Position numbers and translations under genes: made by a program
Assembly (NCBI RefSeq): GCF_036067295.1
Contig: NZ_CP107954.1
Coordinates: forward strand, 1,488,001-1,552,000
DNA: 64,000 nt
Source of the DNA: Kribbella sp. NBC_00382
Lineage (GTDB): Bacteria > Actinomycetota > Actinomycetes > Propionibacteriales > Kribbellaceae
Reading direction: 5' to 3'
The notes under the pieces: model-generated
Databases searched by the model: none
What the model saw: the letters and a program-made list of their open reading frames with translations, nothing else
Told to the model about the DNA's origin: nothing
Part shown: positions 43,002-52,701 of the stretch, one piece after another
Layout: the number at the start of each line of letters is the position of its first letter
How positions within the stretch are numbered: the stretch's first letter is position 1

Positions 43002-45134
43002 TCATCCTGATTCCCCCGTGGAACCCTCGCTACCGGACATTCCACCACCTGCGCGGAACCCCGGTACAGCGAGTGCCTCGATCACACCCGAAAGCTGGGT
43101 GAGCTCCTTGGTGATCTCGTCCCTGCGCTGGTTCAGCGCAGCGACCCTCGCCTCGGCGTCGGCGAGAAGTTTTCGGGCCTGCGCGCGCAGCTCGTCGGAG
43201 TGCTCGCGGGCCTGCGCCTCGAGGCCCTGGGCCTCGGCGCGTGCCTTGCGGATCAGCTCGTGCGACTGGCGCTGGGCATTGGCCAGATCGTTCGCAGCCT
43301 GCTCGCGCAGTACCTGGGTGCTGACCTTGGCCTCGGCCTCGCGGCGGTTGGCCCGGGTGATGATCTCCTGGGCCTCCACCTCGGCGTTGGCCTTCAGCCG
43401 GTCGGCCTTCGCCTGCGCCTGCGAGGTCACCTTGTCGGCCTGCTGGGTGATCGAGGCCAATGTCGTCTCAGCCTGCTCGTTGGCCGAGGCCAGCGTCTTC
43501 TCGGCGAGCGCGGTCAGCTCCGCGTTCTCCTTGGCGATCGTGGTCTGGGTCTCCTTGAGCCGGCTGGTCGAGCGGCTGACCACGCGGCGCAGGTGCGCAC
43601 GCTTGGCCCGGGCCAGCTCGGCGACCTCGATCGCGGCCCGGTCGCGGATCCCGCGGGCCTCCTGCTCGGCCGTGGCGACCAGGTCGTCGACGGTCTTCTT
43701 GCTCCAGGCGGTCTGCTTCTCGGCCTCGGCGAGCGCCGTCTCGGCCGCCTTGTTCGCATCCTCGACGATCCGCTGCGCCTCCGCGGCCGCCGTACGCCGG
43801 TCTGCCTCGATGCTGTCGACGACGAGCTTGGCCTGCGCCCGCGCGTCGGCCATCAGCCGCTCGTTCGCCTGCTCGGTCTCGGCCTTCCGGGCGGCGATCT
43901 CCTCGACCGCGGCGGCCCGGAGCTTGTCGATCTCGAGCGAGATGGCGGCGAGCTTGGCGCGCTCGGTCTCCTCGAGCTCAGCCGTCCGGCGCTCGAGCTC
44001 GCTCCGGTTCTCACCCCGCAGGCGCTCGATCTCGGCGTGCGCGGCGGCGATCTGGGCGCGGGACTTCTCCCGGGCCGTCTCCGCCTCGCGTTCGACGGTG
44101 GTCCGCAGCTCGATCGCCTCGGACTCGGCGCGGGCGATCAGCTCGGCCTCGTTGCGTACCGCGGCCTGCGAGACGAGTGCTGCCTGCTCGCCGGCGTCGG
44201 CGACCAGCAACTGGGCCTCACGGCTCGCCCGGTCCACTGCCTGCGCGGCTGCCTCGCGGGCCTGCTTGGCCTCTTCGACGAGATCGTCGGCTTCTTCCTT
44301 CAGCTGCGCGGCCTCGGCCTCCGCCGCGGCGATCCGCCGATCGGCCGCTGCCTGCGACTCCTCTCGCAACCGGTCTGCCGTCGCGTGCGAGTCGCTGTGC
44401 AACTGCTCAGCAGCCGCCTCGACCTCACTGCGTCGCTTCGCCACCTCGGCATCGACCGCGCTGCGCAACTCCTCAGCAGCGCTCTCCGACTCAGCCTTCA
44501 ACCGCTCGGCCATCGCGGTCGCCTCGGACCGGACCCGCTCGGCCTCAGCAGTCGACTCGGCCCGCAACCGCTCGGCCGCCTCGGTTGACTCGGCCGTCAG
44601 TCGCTCGGCCGCCTCCTGGGCCTCATTGCGAACCCGCTCGGCCTCGGCCGTCGAATCGCCACGGAGCTTCTCGGCAGCGACGGTCGACTCGTGCTGCAAG
44701 CGCTCGGCTTCGGCGCGGGCTTCGGAAAGTACTCGGTGAGCCTCATTCTCGGACTCACTGCGAAGCTGCTCGGCCGCGTGCTCGGCATCGCTGAGCAGTC
44801 GCTGGGCGCCGGCTTGGGCATCGGCGCGCAGCTTCTGGACCGCTTGCTCGGCCTCCGCACGCAGCGCCTGCGTCTCTTCCTCGGCCGCCGCGCGCAACTC
44901 CTGCGCATGCCGCTCAGCCTCAGCCTGCAGCCGCTCGGACTCGGCGCGGATCCGCTCCGCCTCTTCCAGCGCGTTGTCGTTCTCGTACTCCGCCTGCTCG
45001 CGCAGGGTGTCCGCGATCCGCTGCGCCCGCTCCAGCACACCGCCCGCTTGCCGCACGCCAAAGGAACCGGCGTCGGGGACCGGTTCCTGGGTCAGCGGCA
45101 GACGCTGTGCGTCCATGCGACGAGATGATTCCAT
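43002..45134 (-). CDS. Scy-like long coiled-coil polarity protein
   Basis: 710 residues from ATG 45134 (AGGGGG upstream). About 650 residues are repeating coiled coil of 7- and 11-type periods, with many AEAERVRxEA-like blocks. The best repeats lie around residues 70-200 (LRAEAEQAVQKLRADAQAGA, STAEAERVRSEATAMAERLK). It is shorter than Streptomyces Scy. It precedes the FilP-like gene with a gap of about 72 bases and is probably co-transcribed with it. The inferred role is assembly of the tip-organising or division scaffold. Confidence 0.78.
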   Translation of the reverse strand: MESSRRMDAQRLPLTQEPVPDAGSFGVRQAGGVLERAQRIADTLREQAEYENDNALEEAERIRAESERLQAEAERHAQELRAAAEEETQALRAEAEQAVQKLRADAQAGAQRLLSDAEHAAEQLRSESENEAHRVLSEARAEAERLQHESTVAAEKLRGDSTAEAERVRNEAQEAAERLTAESTEAAERLRAESTAEAERVRSEATAMAERLKAESESAAEELRSAVDAEVAKRRSEVEAAAEQLHSDSHATADRLREESQAAADRRIAAAEAEAAQLKEEADDLVEEAKQAREAAAQAVDRASREAQLLVADAGEQAALVSQAAVRNEAELIARAESEAIELRTTVEREAETAREKSRAQIAAAHAEIERLRGENRSELERRTAELEETERAKLAAISLEIDKLRAAAVEEIAARKAETEQANERLMADARAQAKLVVDSIEADRRTAAAEAQRIVEDANKAAETALAEAEKQTAWSKKTVDDLVATAEQEARGIRDRAAIEVAELARAKRAHLRRVVSRSTSRLKETQTTIAKENAELTALAEKTLASANEQAETTLASITQQADKVTSQAQAKADRLKANAEVEAQEIITRANRREAEAKVSTQVLREQAANDLANAQRQSHELIRKARAEAQGLEAQAREHSDELRAQARKLLADAEARVAALNQRRDEITKELTQLSGVIEALAVPGFRAGGGMSGSEGSTGESG

Positions 45135-45222
45135 CTCCGGCCCCCTCTCCAACAGTCCGGGTCCCAAAGCCGTGGTCACGTAGCTACAACGAGCGAGTTC
45201 AGGTGACGGGTAACTTCTTTTC

Positions 45223-48111
45223 ATGCCGCTGCGCGATCTTCCCACTGAATCGAAGGCCGCGGCGGCCCTGCTCCGGACAGAGGAGCTGGGACACCGAAGG
45301 ACCTTACGACGAACCCAGTGGCAAGGTGTAACCCTCGCGTGTCTCTCGGTGGTCTCCGCGGTGGCCATCCTGTTGCCAGGCAGCGCGAGCACAGGCTGTT
45401 ACCTCTGGCGGGCAACAACCCAGCCCGTGAGCGGCCGCGGCGCGGCTCTCCTACTACCCCTCACGCTGATCGCCCTGGTACTCGCGGATCGCTTGTCTGC
45501 GGACAGAATCGCGCTTCGCCGGCAGGTGCGCGGTTGGGGTGCGGTAGCGGTCGTACTCGTCGCCGCGACCGCATGGACCGGCCTTGCCTGGCAAGGGCGA
45601 TCAGGCTGCGCGACCTCACCGGCTGTGATCGGTTTCGTCGTCTCGGGCGGGCTGGCAGCGGTCATCGCCACCTATTGGGCGACCAGGTTGCCGACTGTTT
45701 CACCGCTGCTCGGCGACTCCTCGGCGGCGGAAAATTCTTCGAAAGAAAGTCTCGATCAGTCCGAATTGCGAGCAATCTTCCTCGAATTGGTCGCATCAAC
45801 CGAGCGGCCGGCGATCTCGCGCCCGGTCGTCGTCCCCGTTCTGGCCGGCTCGCTCGCCGCGATGCTCCTGCTTTCAACTGTTCTCCCCTGGCGCGAACTC
45901 CGCGACCCGGTATCCCTCGGCCCGGCCGGCGCAGAGGCCGGCCTGATCCGCGTCCAACTCTGGGAACTCCCGTACGCCGAGACCTGGGCTGTACTGCTCG
46001 CCCTAGCCGCCATCGCCGTGCTCTGCGCAGCTGTCGCTCGGTTGATGCCAGTGCTGCGACCTGCATCCGTACTGGCCGGCACTCTCGTAATAGCAGGCGT
46101 TCTCTCGGCACTGGTCCAATTGCCGGACCAGCTGTCCGATGGCGTCGGCTACCGACCGGGGATCGGCGCCTGGCTCGCACTGGGACTCGGCGTCGCGTTG
46201 CTCGGCCTCGGGTTGCTCGATGTCGGGTTGCTCGGCGTCGGTGTTGCTCGCGGACGCCAACTGCTTGCGGCCTTACTGGCTGGGGTTGTCGGCGCAACGG
46301 CCGGAGCGTTCGCACCTTCCGCTGCAGGTGCGAAGTACGAGCCTCTAGTGGTTGCAGGGGTTCCGCATCGGCTGCTGGATCTGCAGAGCGGGCAACTGGT
46401 CGACAGGTTCGGCATGCGCGTCGCAATCGGCACGTCGGACCCGCTGGACTCGATCGCCGGGCGACTGGACGGTTCGCCGGGCCAGTGGCTTCTCGGGCGT
46501 ACTGGTTCGGAAGGGTCGACTCTGTTCGAGTACCGCGACGGGGTGGCGCTCCCGCGGGTCACCTTGGGGCATGGCGTGACACCACCTGCCCTGCTCGGTG
46601 TCGAGGACAACAAGATGGTCATGCTCGCCGGTGGAGCCGGCAGCCGCCCCTGGGCGATCCTGGCCGTCCCACTGACGCTCGTGACGGCCGACGTCAGCCT
46701 GAGCCACAAGAACCCCGATAACACGTACTACGTGACGCCCGACGTGGATGTACTTGCTACCGGCCAAGGCCCGGCTCTCACGCATCGCAATGCGGACCGG
46801 TCGGTCGTCATCTGGGGAGGCGCAACCACGTGGCAGATCCCGGCCGATCGCTTGCGGCCTGGCCTGGACCTCAGTGCCTACGTGGTGGACCCGGGGCCGG
46901 GTGCACCGGGCAATGCGGTCTCTAGCGGGCCGGACGGCACTACTGCTTGGCGAACCAGTCGTACTGGGCTGGCTCTGCTCCGGCCGGGCTCCAAGCCGCA
47001 GCAGCTCACCGGGATCGCACCGGCTGGCTGTTCGCTGAGCAGAGACGCTGCTAGCTCGTCGCTGACGGTCGACGCCTTCGCTGTCGACGTACACGGCAAC
47101 GTGTGGCTCGGGGGTAGCTCCCCGACTGCAGTCGTCACACCAGATGGCGTACTGCGTGAGCTGCCGGGCGGAGCCGCTGGGGTGGACAGCATCGAGGCGC
47201 GGCCGGATGGGTCGGTGTTGGTGGGGACGTCGCCTGGTGGTGGCGACCAGGTGCTTGAGATCGCGGGTGCTGCCGATGCGGCCTCGTCATACCCTGCTGC
47301 GCCCGAGCCGGACGCACGGTGTGATCGCCGGACGCCGGCTGGTGGGAGTACGGAGTACAGGGCGACTGTGTTGCCGGTGGTGCCTGCTGTGGATCCGCCG
47401 GGGAAGGTAGCGGCCGGTACTGCGACTCAGCTCGGGCTGGACGGGACTGGGCGGCTGGTGCAGGTCCGCTTGCCCAATGCGGCGCATGTATGGGCTCCGG
47501 ACGGTCTGGGCGGTGTCTGGTGGACTGTGAGCGGACCGGGTAAGGCGTCCAACGAAGTCGGTGTCCATCTGGTGGGTGGCTCGACCACGGTCGTACGGGA
47601 TCCTGCGCCTGGACTGCCTAGCCAGCGGGGCGAGTTCGCGGCTGCTGCTGGGGATCGGCTCGTTACTGCGATCGGTGGGAACCTCTACAACTTCTATGGG
47701 CCAGGTGCGCAGGTCAGGCGGGTCCAGGTGGCGGGCGGGCTGCGGCCGGACGGCCTTGTCCAGTTGAGTTCTGGGGATGCGGCGATGGTGCTCGATGAGC
47801 GGCTTGTGCTGGTGGGCCGGAACGGGCGGACCACTCCGCTCTTCGGTGGGGCCGCCACCGGCTGGCCGATTTCGTCGACCAGCGTCGCGCCGAGTCAGTG
47901 GACGACGGACGGCAGCTGGTCCGCCGGGCCAGACGGCAAGCTCTGGGGGTACGACGGCAGCAACCTGGTCCGCGTCGAGGGTCCTGGACGGATCACCACG
48001 ATCGGCGGTCCGGCCCAAGGAGTACCGCAAGCAGCCGACGAAGTCACCGTCATCGGCAAGACTCTTTTCTTTGCCTTAGGCAACGACATCGTCCGGCTGG
48101 ACCCGCGATGA
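45223..48111 (+). CDS. Large membrane protein with extracytoplasmic beta-propeller-like domain
   Basis: 962 residues. The first ~380 hold about nine hydrophobic segments, several ending in LLP/VLPW turns (VVSAVAILLPG, LLLSTVLPWREL). The remaining ~570 residues look exported and beta-rich, with blade-like repeats: AVDVHGNVWLGG, ARPDGSVLVGTS, APDGLGGVWWTVSG, GPDGKLWGYDGSNLVRV. This resembles NHL or virginiamycin-B-lyase-type propellers, but no catalytic motif is evident. The next gene's ATG overlaps its stop. It diverges from the Scy-like gene. Function unknown; a surface sensor or scaffold is possible. Confidence 0.65.
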   Translation: MPLRDLPTESKAAAALLRTEELGHRRTLRRTQWQGVTLACLSVVSAVAILLPGSASTGCYLWRATTQPVSGRGAALLLPLTLIALVLADRLSADRIALRRQVRGWGAVAVVLVAATAWTGLAWQGRSGCATSPAVIGFVVSGGLAAVIATYWATRLPTVSPLLGDSSAAENSSKESLDQSELRAIFLELVASTERPAISRPVVVPVLAGSLAAMLLLSTVLPWRELRDPVSLGPAGAEAGLIRVQLWELPYAETWAVLLALAAIAVLCAAVARLMPVLRPASVLAGTLVIAGVLSALVQLPDQLSDGVGYRPGIGAWLALGLGVALLGLGLLDVGLLGVGVARGRQLLAALLAGVVGATAGAFAPSAAGAKYEPLVVAGVPHRLLDLQSGQLVDRFGMRVAIGTSDPLDSIAGRLDGSPGQWLLGRTGSEGSTLFEYRDGVALPRVTLGHGVTPPALLGVEDNKMVMLAGGAGSRPWAILAVPLTLVTADVSLSHKNPDNTYYVTPDVDVLATGQGPALTHRNADRSVVIWGGATTWQIPADRLRPGLDLSAYVVDPGPGAPGNAVSSGPDGTTAWRTSRTGLALLRPGSKPQQLTGIAPAGCSLSRDAASSSLTVDAFAVDVHGNVWLGGSSPTAVVTPDGVLRELPGGAAGVDSIEARPDGSVLVGTSPGGGDQVLEIAGAADAASSYPAAPEPDARCDRRTPAGGSTEYRATVLPVVPAVDPPGKVAAGTATQLGLDGTGRLVQVRLPNAAHVWAPDGLGGVWWTVSGPGKASNEVGVHLVGGSTTVVRDPAPGLPSQRGEFAAAAGDRLVTAIGGNLYNFYGPGAQVRRVQVAGGLRPDGLVQLSSGDAAMVLDERLVLVGRNGRTTPLFGGAATGWPISSTSVAPSQWTTDGSWSAGPDGKLWGYDGSNLVRVEGPGRITTIGGPAQGVPQAADEVTVIGKTLFFALGNDIVRLDPR

Positions 48112-48743
48112 CCGAACTGCCACCCGACGAACAACTCCCGGTGAAGCTCGACGCCCTCGAGCAGGAGCTGGCTACTCAACAGCACCGATGGTTCGCCCTC
48201 GCGATGCTGCTGGCGGCCGTCGCAACCGGACTCACATTGCTGCTCCCGTGGACCTTCAGCCGCCGCCTGGGCCTGTCCGTCTGGCAACTAGGCATAGAAA
48301 TCCACCCCACCCTCGCCCTCACCTGGGCAGCCGCCCTCATCACCACCATCCTCACCCTCGCGCTACCTCCCGGCCCCAAATCCCAAGCCAGCGCAGCAAC
48401 CACCGCCGTCATCACCCTCATCCACCTAGCCACCTGCTGGCAGTCCGAGGCCCTCCCCCTCACCGACACCTGGCCAGGCCCAGGCCCCACCCTCGCCCTT
48501 ATCACCACCACCATCTGGCTCCTAACCACCACAGCCCACCTCCTAACCACCCACCTCCACCCCCAACCCCCAACCCCCGACTCCCTAACCACCGCCCACT
48601 CCCGCCTCCGCCACCTCCACCGCCCCATCTCGCCCACCCCGCCCGGCGCCCCGAACTTGCCGAGCCGAGCCGGCCCACCCGGCGCCCCGAACTTGCCGAA
48701 CCGAGCCGGCCCACCCGGCGGCCCACCGAACCGAGGAGGCTAA
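48108..48743 (+). CDS. Small membrane protein (4 TM) with Pro-rich repeat tail
   Basis: 211 residues; ATG 48108 overlaps the upstream stop. An N-terminal helix (KLDALEQELATQQHRW) precedes four TM segments. The first ends in the same LLLPW turn seen in the large upstream protein, hinting that both use the same membrane module. The tail has 12-residue repeats (PPGAPNLPSRAG, PPGAPNLPNRAG, PPGGPPNRGG). The coding strand after 48,290 is extremely C-rich. Confidence 0.65.
   Translation: MTELPPDEQLPVKLDALEQELATQQHRWFALAMLLAAVATGLTLLLPWTFSRRLGLSVWQLGIEIHPTLALTWAAALITTILTLALPPGPKSQASAATTAVITLIHLATCWQSEALPLTDTWPGPGPTLALITTTIWLLTTTAHLLTTHLHPQPPTPDSLTTAHSRLRHLHRPISPTPPGAPNLPSRAGPPGAPNLPNRAGPPGGPPNRGG
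48645..48740 (+). repeat. 36-bp tandem repeat in coding sequence
   Basis: Two nearly identical 36-bp units (48645-48680, 48681-48716) and a partial third encode the Pro/Gly-rich C-terminal tail of the 48108 protein. Confidence 0.85.
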
Positions 48744-48840
48744 TAGCCCGATCCGGGCGTACAACCCACCCCAAAGCCGGCCAGAAACCTCCCCGACCCC
48801 ACACCCACCCGCTCCCCAAACGGGCGGGCCCCGCCCAACC

Positions 48841-49100
48841 CCACCACTGGCGACCTCGGACCCCCACCGGCCACCTCGGACACCCCGTGACGACCTCGGA
48901 CAAGCAATAACTTGTTCAAGGTCCCCAGTTGGTGTCCGAGCCCACCACTGGCGGGCTCGGACAACCACTGGCCACCTCGGACATCCAGTGGCTACCTCGG
49001 ACATCCAGTGGCTACCTCGGACATCCAGTGGCTACCTCGGACATCCAGTGGCTACCTCGGACAGGCAATAACTTGTTCAAGGTGCCTAGTTGGTGTCCGA
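48841..49100 (+). repeat. 20-bp-period repeat array in an intergenic region
   Basis: About 13 units in strict 20-bp phase. Four are identical (ACATCCAGTGGCTACCTCGG, 48981-49060), others are variants ending ACCTCGGA or CTCGG. Two units of different sequence (GCAATAACTTGTTCAAGG) occur at 48904 and 49064, each followed by AGTTGGTGTCCGAG, so a 37-bp block is duplicated with two mismatches. The unit TGTCCGAGG...CCAGT also appears inverted. No gene is supported here: open frames on either strand just translate the repeat. The 490-bp gap 48744-49232 contains nothing else. Confidence 0.85.
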
Positions 49101-49232
49101 GGTCGCCAGTTGTGGGGCGGTGTGGGGCAGGGCGCTTTCTGGGGGGCGTGGCGGGTTTGGGTCGCTCGGTGGAGGGAGGGGGTCCCTCGCGGGGTTGAGG
49201 TGGTGGGGGTTGGGGTGCGGGAAGGTGGAGGG

Positions 49233-49751
49233 GTGAGCCTCATCGCTGTCCGCCGGATGCGGGTGTGGTTGCCCGTGGTGGTGGCTTGCCTGTCGCTGGG
49301 GCTCGGGGGCTATGGGGTCGTCGGGCTGTTCGGCGGAGTCGGCGGGGTGTTCGGCGGAGTCGGCGGGGTGTTCGGCGGAGTCGGCGGGGTGTTCGGCGGT
49401 GGTCCGGTCGGCATCGGAGGGTTGGCTGGGGTGTTCGGGGCTGATGGGCTCGGCTTCCTGCCGGGGCGGGTGGGTGCGGGGGCCGTGGCAGTGCTGGGGT
49501 TGAGCGGAGTACCGGCTGCTGTTGGGCATGGGCGGACTGAGTGGAGTCCGGCGGCGTACCGGCCGTTGTTGTGGTTTACCGGGCTGCAGGTGGTGGGGGC
49601 TGCGGGAGTGTTGGTGGCGTCCGGGGCCGGCCCTGGGATGCGGGTGTACGCGGTCGTGCTGGGTGCGGGCTGGGCGGCGCTGGGGGTCCGAGGGCTTCGG
49701 GGACTTCGGTACAGCCGCATGAACAGCCACACGATCAGTCGTACGAACTGA
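49233..49751 (+). CDS. Small Gly/Val-rich membrane protein, unknown
   Basis: 172 residues from GTG 49233 (GGTGGAGG just upstream; ATG 49257 is an alternative). There are four hydrophobic stretches. Between the first and second lies a triple GGVGGVF repeat made by a 21-bp tandem repeat (49329-49391). The C-terminus is basic. No family recognised. A bidirectional terminator follows. Confidence 0.55.
   Translation: MSLIAVRRMRVWLPVVVACLSLGLGGYGVVGLFGGVGGVFGGVGGVFGGVGGVFGGGPVGIGGLAGVFGADGLGFLPGRVGAGAVAVLGLSGVPAAVGHGRTEWSPAAYRPLLWFTGLQVVGAAGVLVASGAGPGMRVYAVVLGAGWAALGVRGLRGLRYSRMNSHTISRTN
49329..49391 (+). repeat. 21-bp tandem repeat, three exact copies
   Basis: Unit TTCGGCGGAGTCGGCGGGGT plus G, in frame, encodes Phe-Gly-Gly-Val-Gly-Gly-Val. 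Copy number is likely variable. Confidence 0.85.
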
Positions 49752-49760
49752 TGGGGACAG

Positions 49761-49799
49761 CGAAGGGCCCCGCGGACGTGGCGTCCGCGGGGCCCTTCG
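49761..49799. terminator. Bidirectional terminator between convergent genes
   Basis: Perfect 18-bp arms (CGAAGGGCCCCGCGGACG and complement) with a 3-base loop, placed between the rightward membrane gene and leftward clpC. Confidence 0.8.
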
Positions 49800-49814
49800 G
49801 TGCTACTAGGGGAC

Positions 49815-52361
49815 TCAGGTGTCCTGGAGGCCCGAGGTGCCGCCGCCGGCGATCTCGGTGAGTTCCAGGTCCGGGTCCGCAGCGGTGCTCTTCTGAGCGC
49901 CGGTGAAGGTGAAGAACTCCGGTACGCCGTCCTCGCTGACGGTGCCCTCGGGGGCGACGTCGACAAGCACGATCTGGCCGGGACGCAGTTCCCCGAACAG
50001 GATCTTCTCGGCGAGCACGTCCTCCACGTCACGCTGCAGCGCGCGACGCAGCGGGCGGGCGCCCAGGATCGGGTCGAAGCCACGCTCGGCGACCAGTGCC
50101 TTCGCCGCCGGGGTGAGCTCGATGCCCATGTCCTTGTCCTTCAGCCGCTCTTCCACCTGCGCGACCATCAGGTCGACGATCTGCACGATCTCTTCCTTGC
50201 CGTGCTGGTGGAAGACCACGATCTCGTCGACGCGGTTCAGGAACTCGGGACGGAAGTGCTGCTTCAGCTCGTCCGTCACCTTCGCCTTCATCTTGTCGTA
50301 CGACCCGACCACGTCGTTGGCTCGCTGGAAGCCGGTGCTGACCGACTTGGCGATGTCCCGGGTGCCCAGGTTCGTGGTCATGATGATCACGGTGTTCTTG
50401 AAGTCGACCACGCGGCCCTGGGCGTCGGTCAGACGACCCTCGTCCAGGATCTGCAGCAGCGAGTTGAAGATGTCCGGGTGGGCCTTCTCCACCTCGTCGA
50501 ACAGCACCACGCTGAACGGCTTGCGGCGGACCTTCTCGGTCAGCTGGCCGCCCTCTTCGTAGCCGACGTACCCGGGAGGCGAACCGAACAGCCGCGAGGC
50601 CGTGTGCTTCTCGGAGTACTCCGACATGTCGAGGCTGATCAGCGACTTCTCGTCACCGAACAGGAACTCGGTCAGTGCCTTGGACAGCTCGGTCTTACCG
50701 ACACCGGACGGGCCGGCGAAGATGAACGAGCCGCTCGGCCGGCGCGGGTCCTTCAGACCCGCACGGGTCCGCCGGATCGACCGGGACAGCGCCTTCACGG
50801 CGTCGACCTGACCGATGTACCGCTTGGCCAGCTCCTCCTCCATCTTCAGCAGTCGCGAGGACTCCTCCTCGGTCAGCTGGAAGACGGGGATGCCGGTCGC
50901 GGTGCTGAGCACCTCGGCGATCAGCTCCTCGTCGACCTCGGCGACGACGTCCATGTCGCCGGCCTTCCACTGCTTCTCCCGCTCGGCCTTCGCGTTGATC
51001 AGCTTCTTCTCGTCATCACGAAGAGAGGCCGCCCGCTCGAAGTCCTGGGCGTCGATCGCCGACTCCTTCTCCCGGCGCACGTTCGCGATCTTCTCGTCGA
51101 ACTCGCGCAGGTCCGGCGGAGCGGTCATCCGGCGGATCCGCAACCGGGAACCGGCCTCGTCGATCAGGTCGATCGCCTTGTCCGGGAGGAAGCGGTCCGA
51201 GATGTACCGGTCGGCCATCTGCGCCGAGGCGACCAGGGCCGGGTCGGTGATGGTGACCCGGTGGTGCGCCTCGTAGCGGTCCCGCAGACCCTTGAGGATC
51301 TCGATCGTGTGTGCGATCGAGGGCTCGGCCACCTGGATCGGCTGGAAGCGGCGCTCCAGCGCGGCGTCCTTCTCGACGTACTTGCGGTACTCGTCGAGGG
51401 TGGTGGCGCCGATGGTCTGCAGCTCGCCACGGGCCAGCATCGGCTTCAGGATGCTGGCCGCGTCGATCGCGCCCTCGGCGGCACCCGCACCCACCAGGGT
51501 GTGGATCTCGTCGATGAACAGCACGATGTCGCCGCGGGTGCGGATCTCCTTGAGGACCTTCTTCAGCCGCTCCTCGAAGTCACCGCGATAGCGCGACCCG
51601 GCCACCAGCGCGCCGAGGTCGAGCGTGTAGATCTGCTTGTCCTTCAGGGTCTCGGGCACGTCGCCACGCACGATCGCCTGGGCCAGGCCCTCGACGATCG
51701 CGGTCTTGCCGACGCCCGGCTCACCGATCAGGACCGGGTTGTTCTTGGTCCGCCGGGACAGCACCTGCATGACCCGCTCGATCTCCTTCTCGCGCCCGAT
51801 CACCGGGTCGAGCTTGGACTCGCGGGCGGCCTGGGTGAGGTTCCGGCCGAACTGGTCGAGCACCAGAGAGCTGCTCGGGGCACCTTCGGTGGCCCCGGAG
51901 CCGGCGGTCGCCGTCTCCTTGCCCTGGTATCCCGAAAGCAGCTGGATGACCTGCTGCCGGACCTTGTTCAGGTCCGCTCCGAGCTTGACCAGGACCTGCG
52001 CGGCGACACCCTCACCCTCGCGGATGAGGCCGAGCAGGATGTGCTCGGTGCCGATGTAGTTGTGGCCCAACTGCAGGGCCTCACGCAGGGAGAGCTCCAG
52101 TACCTTCTTGGCGCGAGGGGTGAACGGGATGTGGCCGCTCGGAGCCTGCTGTCCCTGGCCGATGATTTCCTCGACCTGAGAACGGACAGCCTCCAGCGAG
52201 ATACCAAGGCTCTCCAGAGCCTTGGCGGCGACACCCTCACCCTCGTGGATCAGGCCGAGCAGGATGTGCTCGGTCCCGATGTAGTTGTGGCTGAGCATCC
52301 TGGCCTCTTCCTGGGCCAGGACGACTACCCGACGGGCGCGGTCCGTAAATCGTTCAAACAT
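49815..52361 (-). CDS. clpC: ATP-dependent Clp protease ATPase subunit ClpC
   Basis: 848 residues from ATG 52361 ([21 protein letters not shown]). Two N-terminal Clp repeats, AAA1 with [13 protein letters not shown] and [13 protein letters not shown], a UVR/middle domain ([28 protein letters not shown]), AAA2 with [14 protein letters not shown] and [15 protein letters not shown]. It unfolds substrates for ClpP and acts as a chaperone. A ClgR-type box lies upstream, consistent with stress control. Confidence 0.96.
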   Translation of the reverse strand: MFERFTDRARRVVVLAQEEARMLSHNYIGTEHILLGLIHEGEGVAAKALESLGISLEAVRSQVEEIIGQGQQAPSGHIPFTPRAKKVLELSLREALQLGHNYIGTEHILLGLIREGEGVAAQVLVKLGADLNKVRQQVIQLLSGYQGKETATAGSGATEGAPSSSLVLDQFGRNLTQAARESKLDPVIGREKEIERVMQVLSRRTKNNPVLIGEPGVGKTAIVEGLAQAIVRGDVPETLKDKQIYTLDLGALVAGSRYRGDFEERLKKVLKEIRTRGDIVLFIDEIHTLVGAGAAEGAIDAASILKPMLARGELQTIGATTLDEYRKYVEKDAALERRFQPIQVAEPSIAHTIEILKGLRDRYEAHHRVTITDPALVASAQMADRYISDRFLPDKAIDLIDEAGSRLRIRRMTAPPDLREFDEKIANVRREKESAIDAQDFERAASLRDDEKKLINAKAEREKQWKAGDMDVVAEVDEELIAEVLSTATGIPVFQLTEEESSRLLKMEEELAKRYIGQVDAVKALSRSIRRTRAGLKDPRRPSGSFIFAGPSGVGKTELSKALTEFLFGDEKSLISLDMSEYSEKHTASRLFGSPPGYVGYEEGGQLTEKVRRKPFSVVLFDEVEKAHPDIFNSLLQILDEGRLTDAQGRVVDFKNTVIIMTTNLGTRDIAKSVSTGFQRANDVVGSYDKMKAKVTDELKQHFRPEFLNRVDEIVVFHQHGKEEIVQIVDLMVAQVEERLKDKDMGIELTPAAKALVAERGFDPILGARPLRRALQRDVEDVLAEKILFGELRPGQIVLVDVAPEGTVSEDGVPEFFTFTGAQKSTAADPDLELTEIAGGGTSGLQDT

Positions 52362-52447
52362 CGCCAAAGCGCTCCTTGCCTCAGAGGAGTCGGACGTGCC
52401 GTGTAGGCCGACCCCCGTACATGCATGCTAGTCCCCGGCACCGACGG

Positions 52448-52464
52448 GCTCGCTCTCAGCGAAC
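52448..52464 (-). promoter_or_regulatory. ClgR-like operator upstream of clpC
   Basis: Minus strand GTTCGCTGAGAGCGAGC contains CGCTGAGAGCG, which fits the CGCYNANRGCG core described for ClgR boxes ahead of actinobacterial clp genes. About 90 bases before the clpC ATG. The rest of the 334-bp clpC-lsr2 gap shows only the lsr2 terminator. Confidence 0.6.
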
Positions 52465-52652
52465 AAGCGAAGTCCTCCGGTACGGCCGCGAAGTGGGGAT
52501 CACAAGGGAACAACCCCGCTCAGCGCCCCGGTGTTCCCGGCGCGCCCGGTGTTCGCCACCAGCGAATTCATCCGCATTGCTGCCCGGTCAGGGACCGGCT
52601 CGCGCCGACCCGCCCGGATCTGTCCACACTGTGAAACGGCCGGAATGCGGAC

Positions 52653-52683
52653 GGTCCCGGCGCCTTCAACAGGCACCGGGACC
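52653..52683 (-). terminator. Terminator of lsr2
   Basis: 12-bp arms (GGTCCCGGCGCC / GGCACCGGGACC, one G-U type mismatch), 7-base loop, 18 bases beyond the lsr2 stop. TAGTTTTTT lies between stop and stem on the minus strand. Confidence 0.6.
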
Positions 52684-52701
52684 GGCAAAGTCCGGAAAAA
52701 A

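Noticed and set aside
48841..49100. CRISPR array
   Set aside because: Units are contiguous 20-bp tandem repeats without unique spacers, and no cas gene is near.
49800..52406. 868-residue open frame opposite clpC
   Set aside because: Antisense shadow of a highly conserved gene in GC-rich DNA; Asp/Leu/Arg-biased, no recognisable fold.
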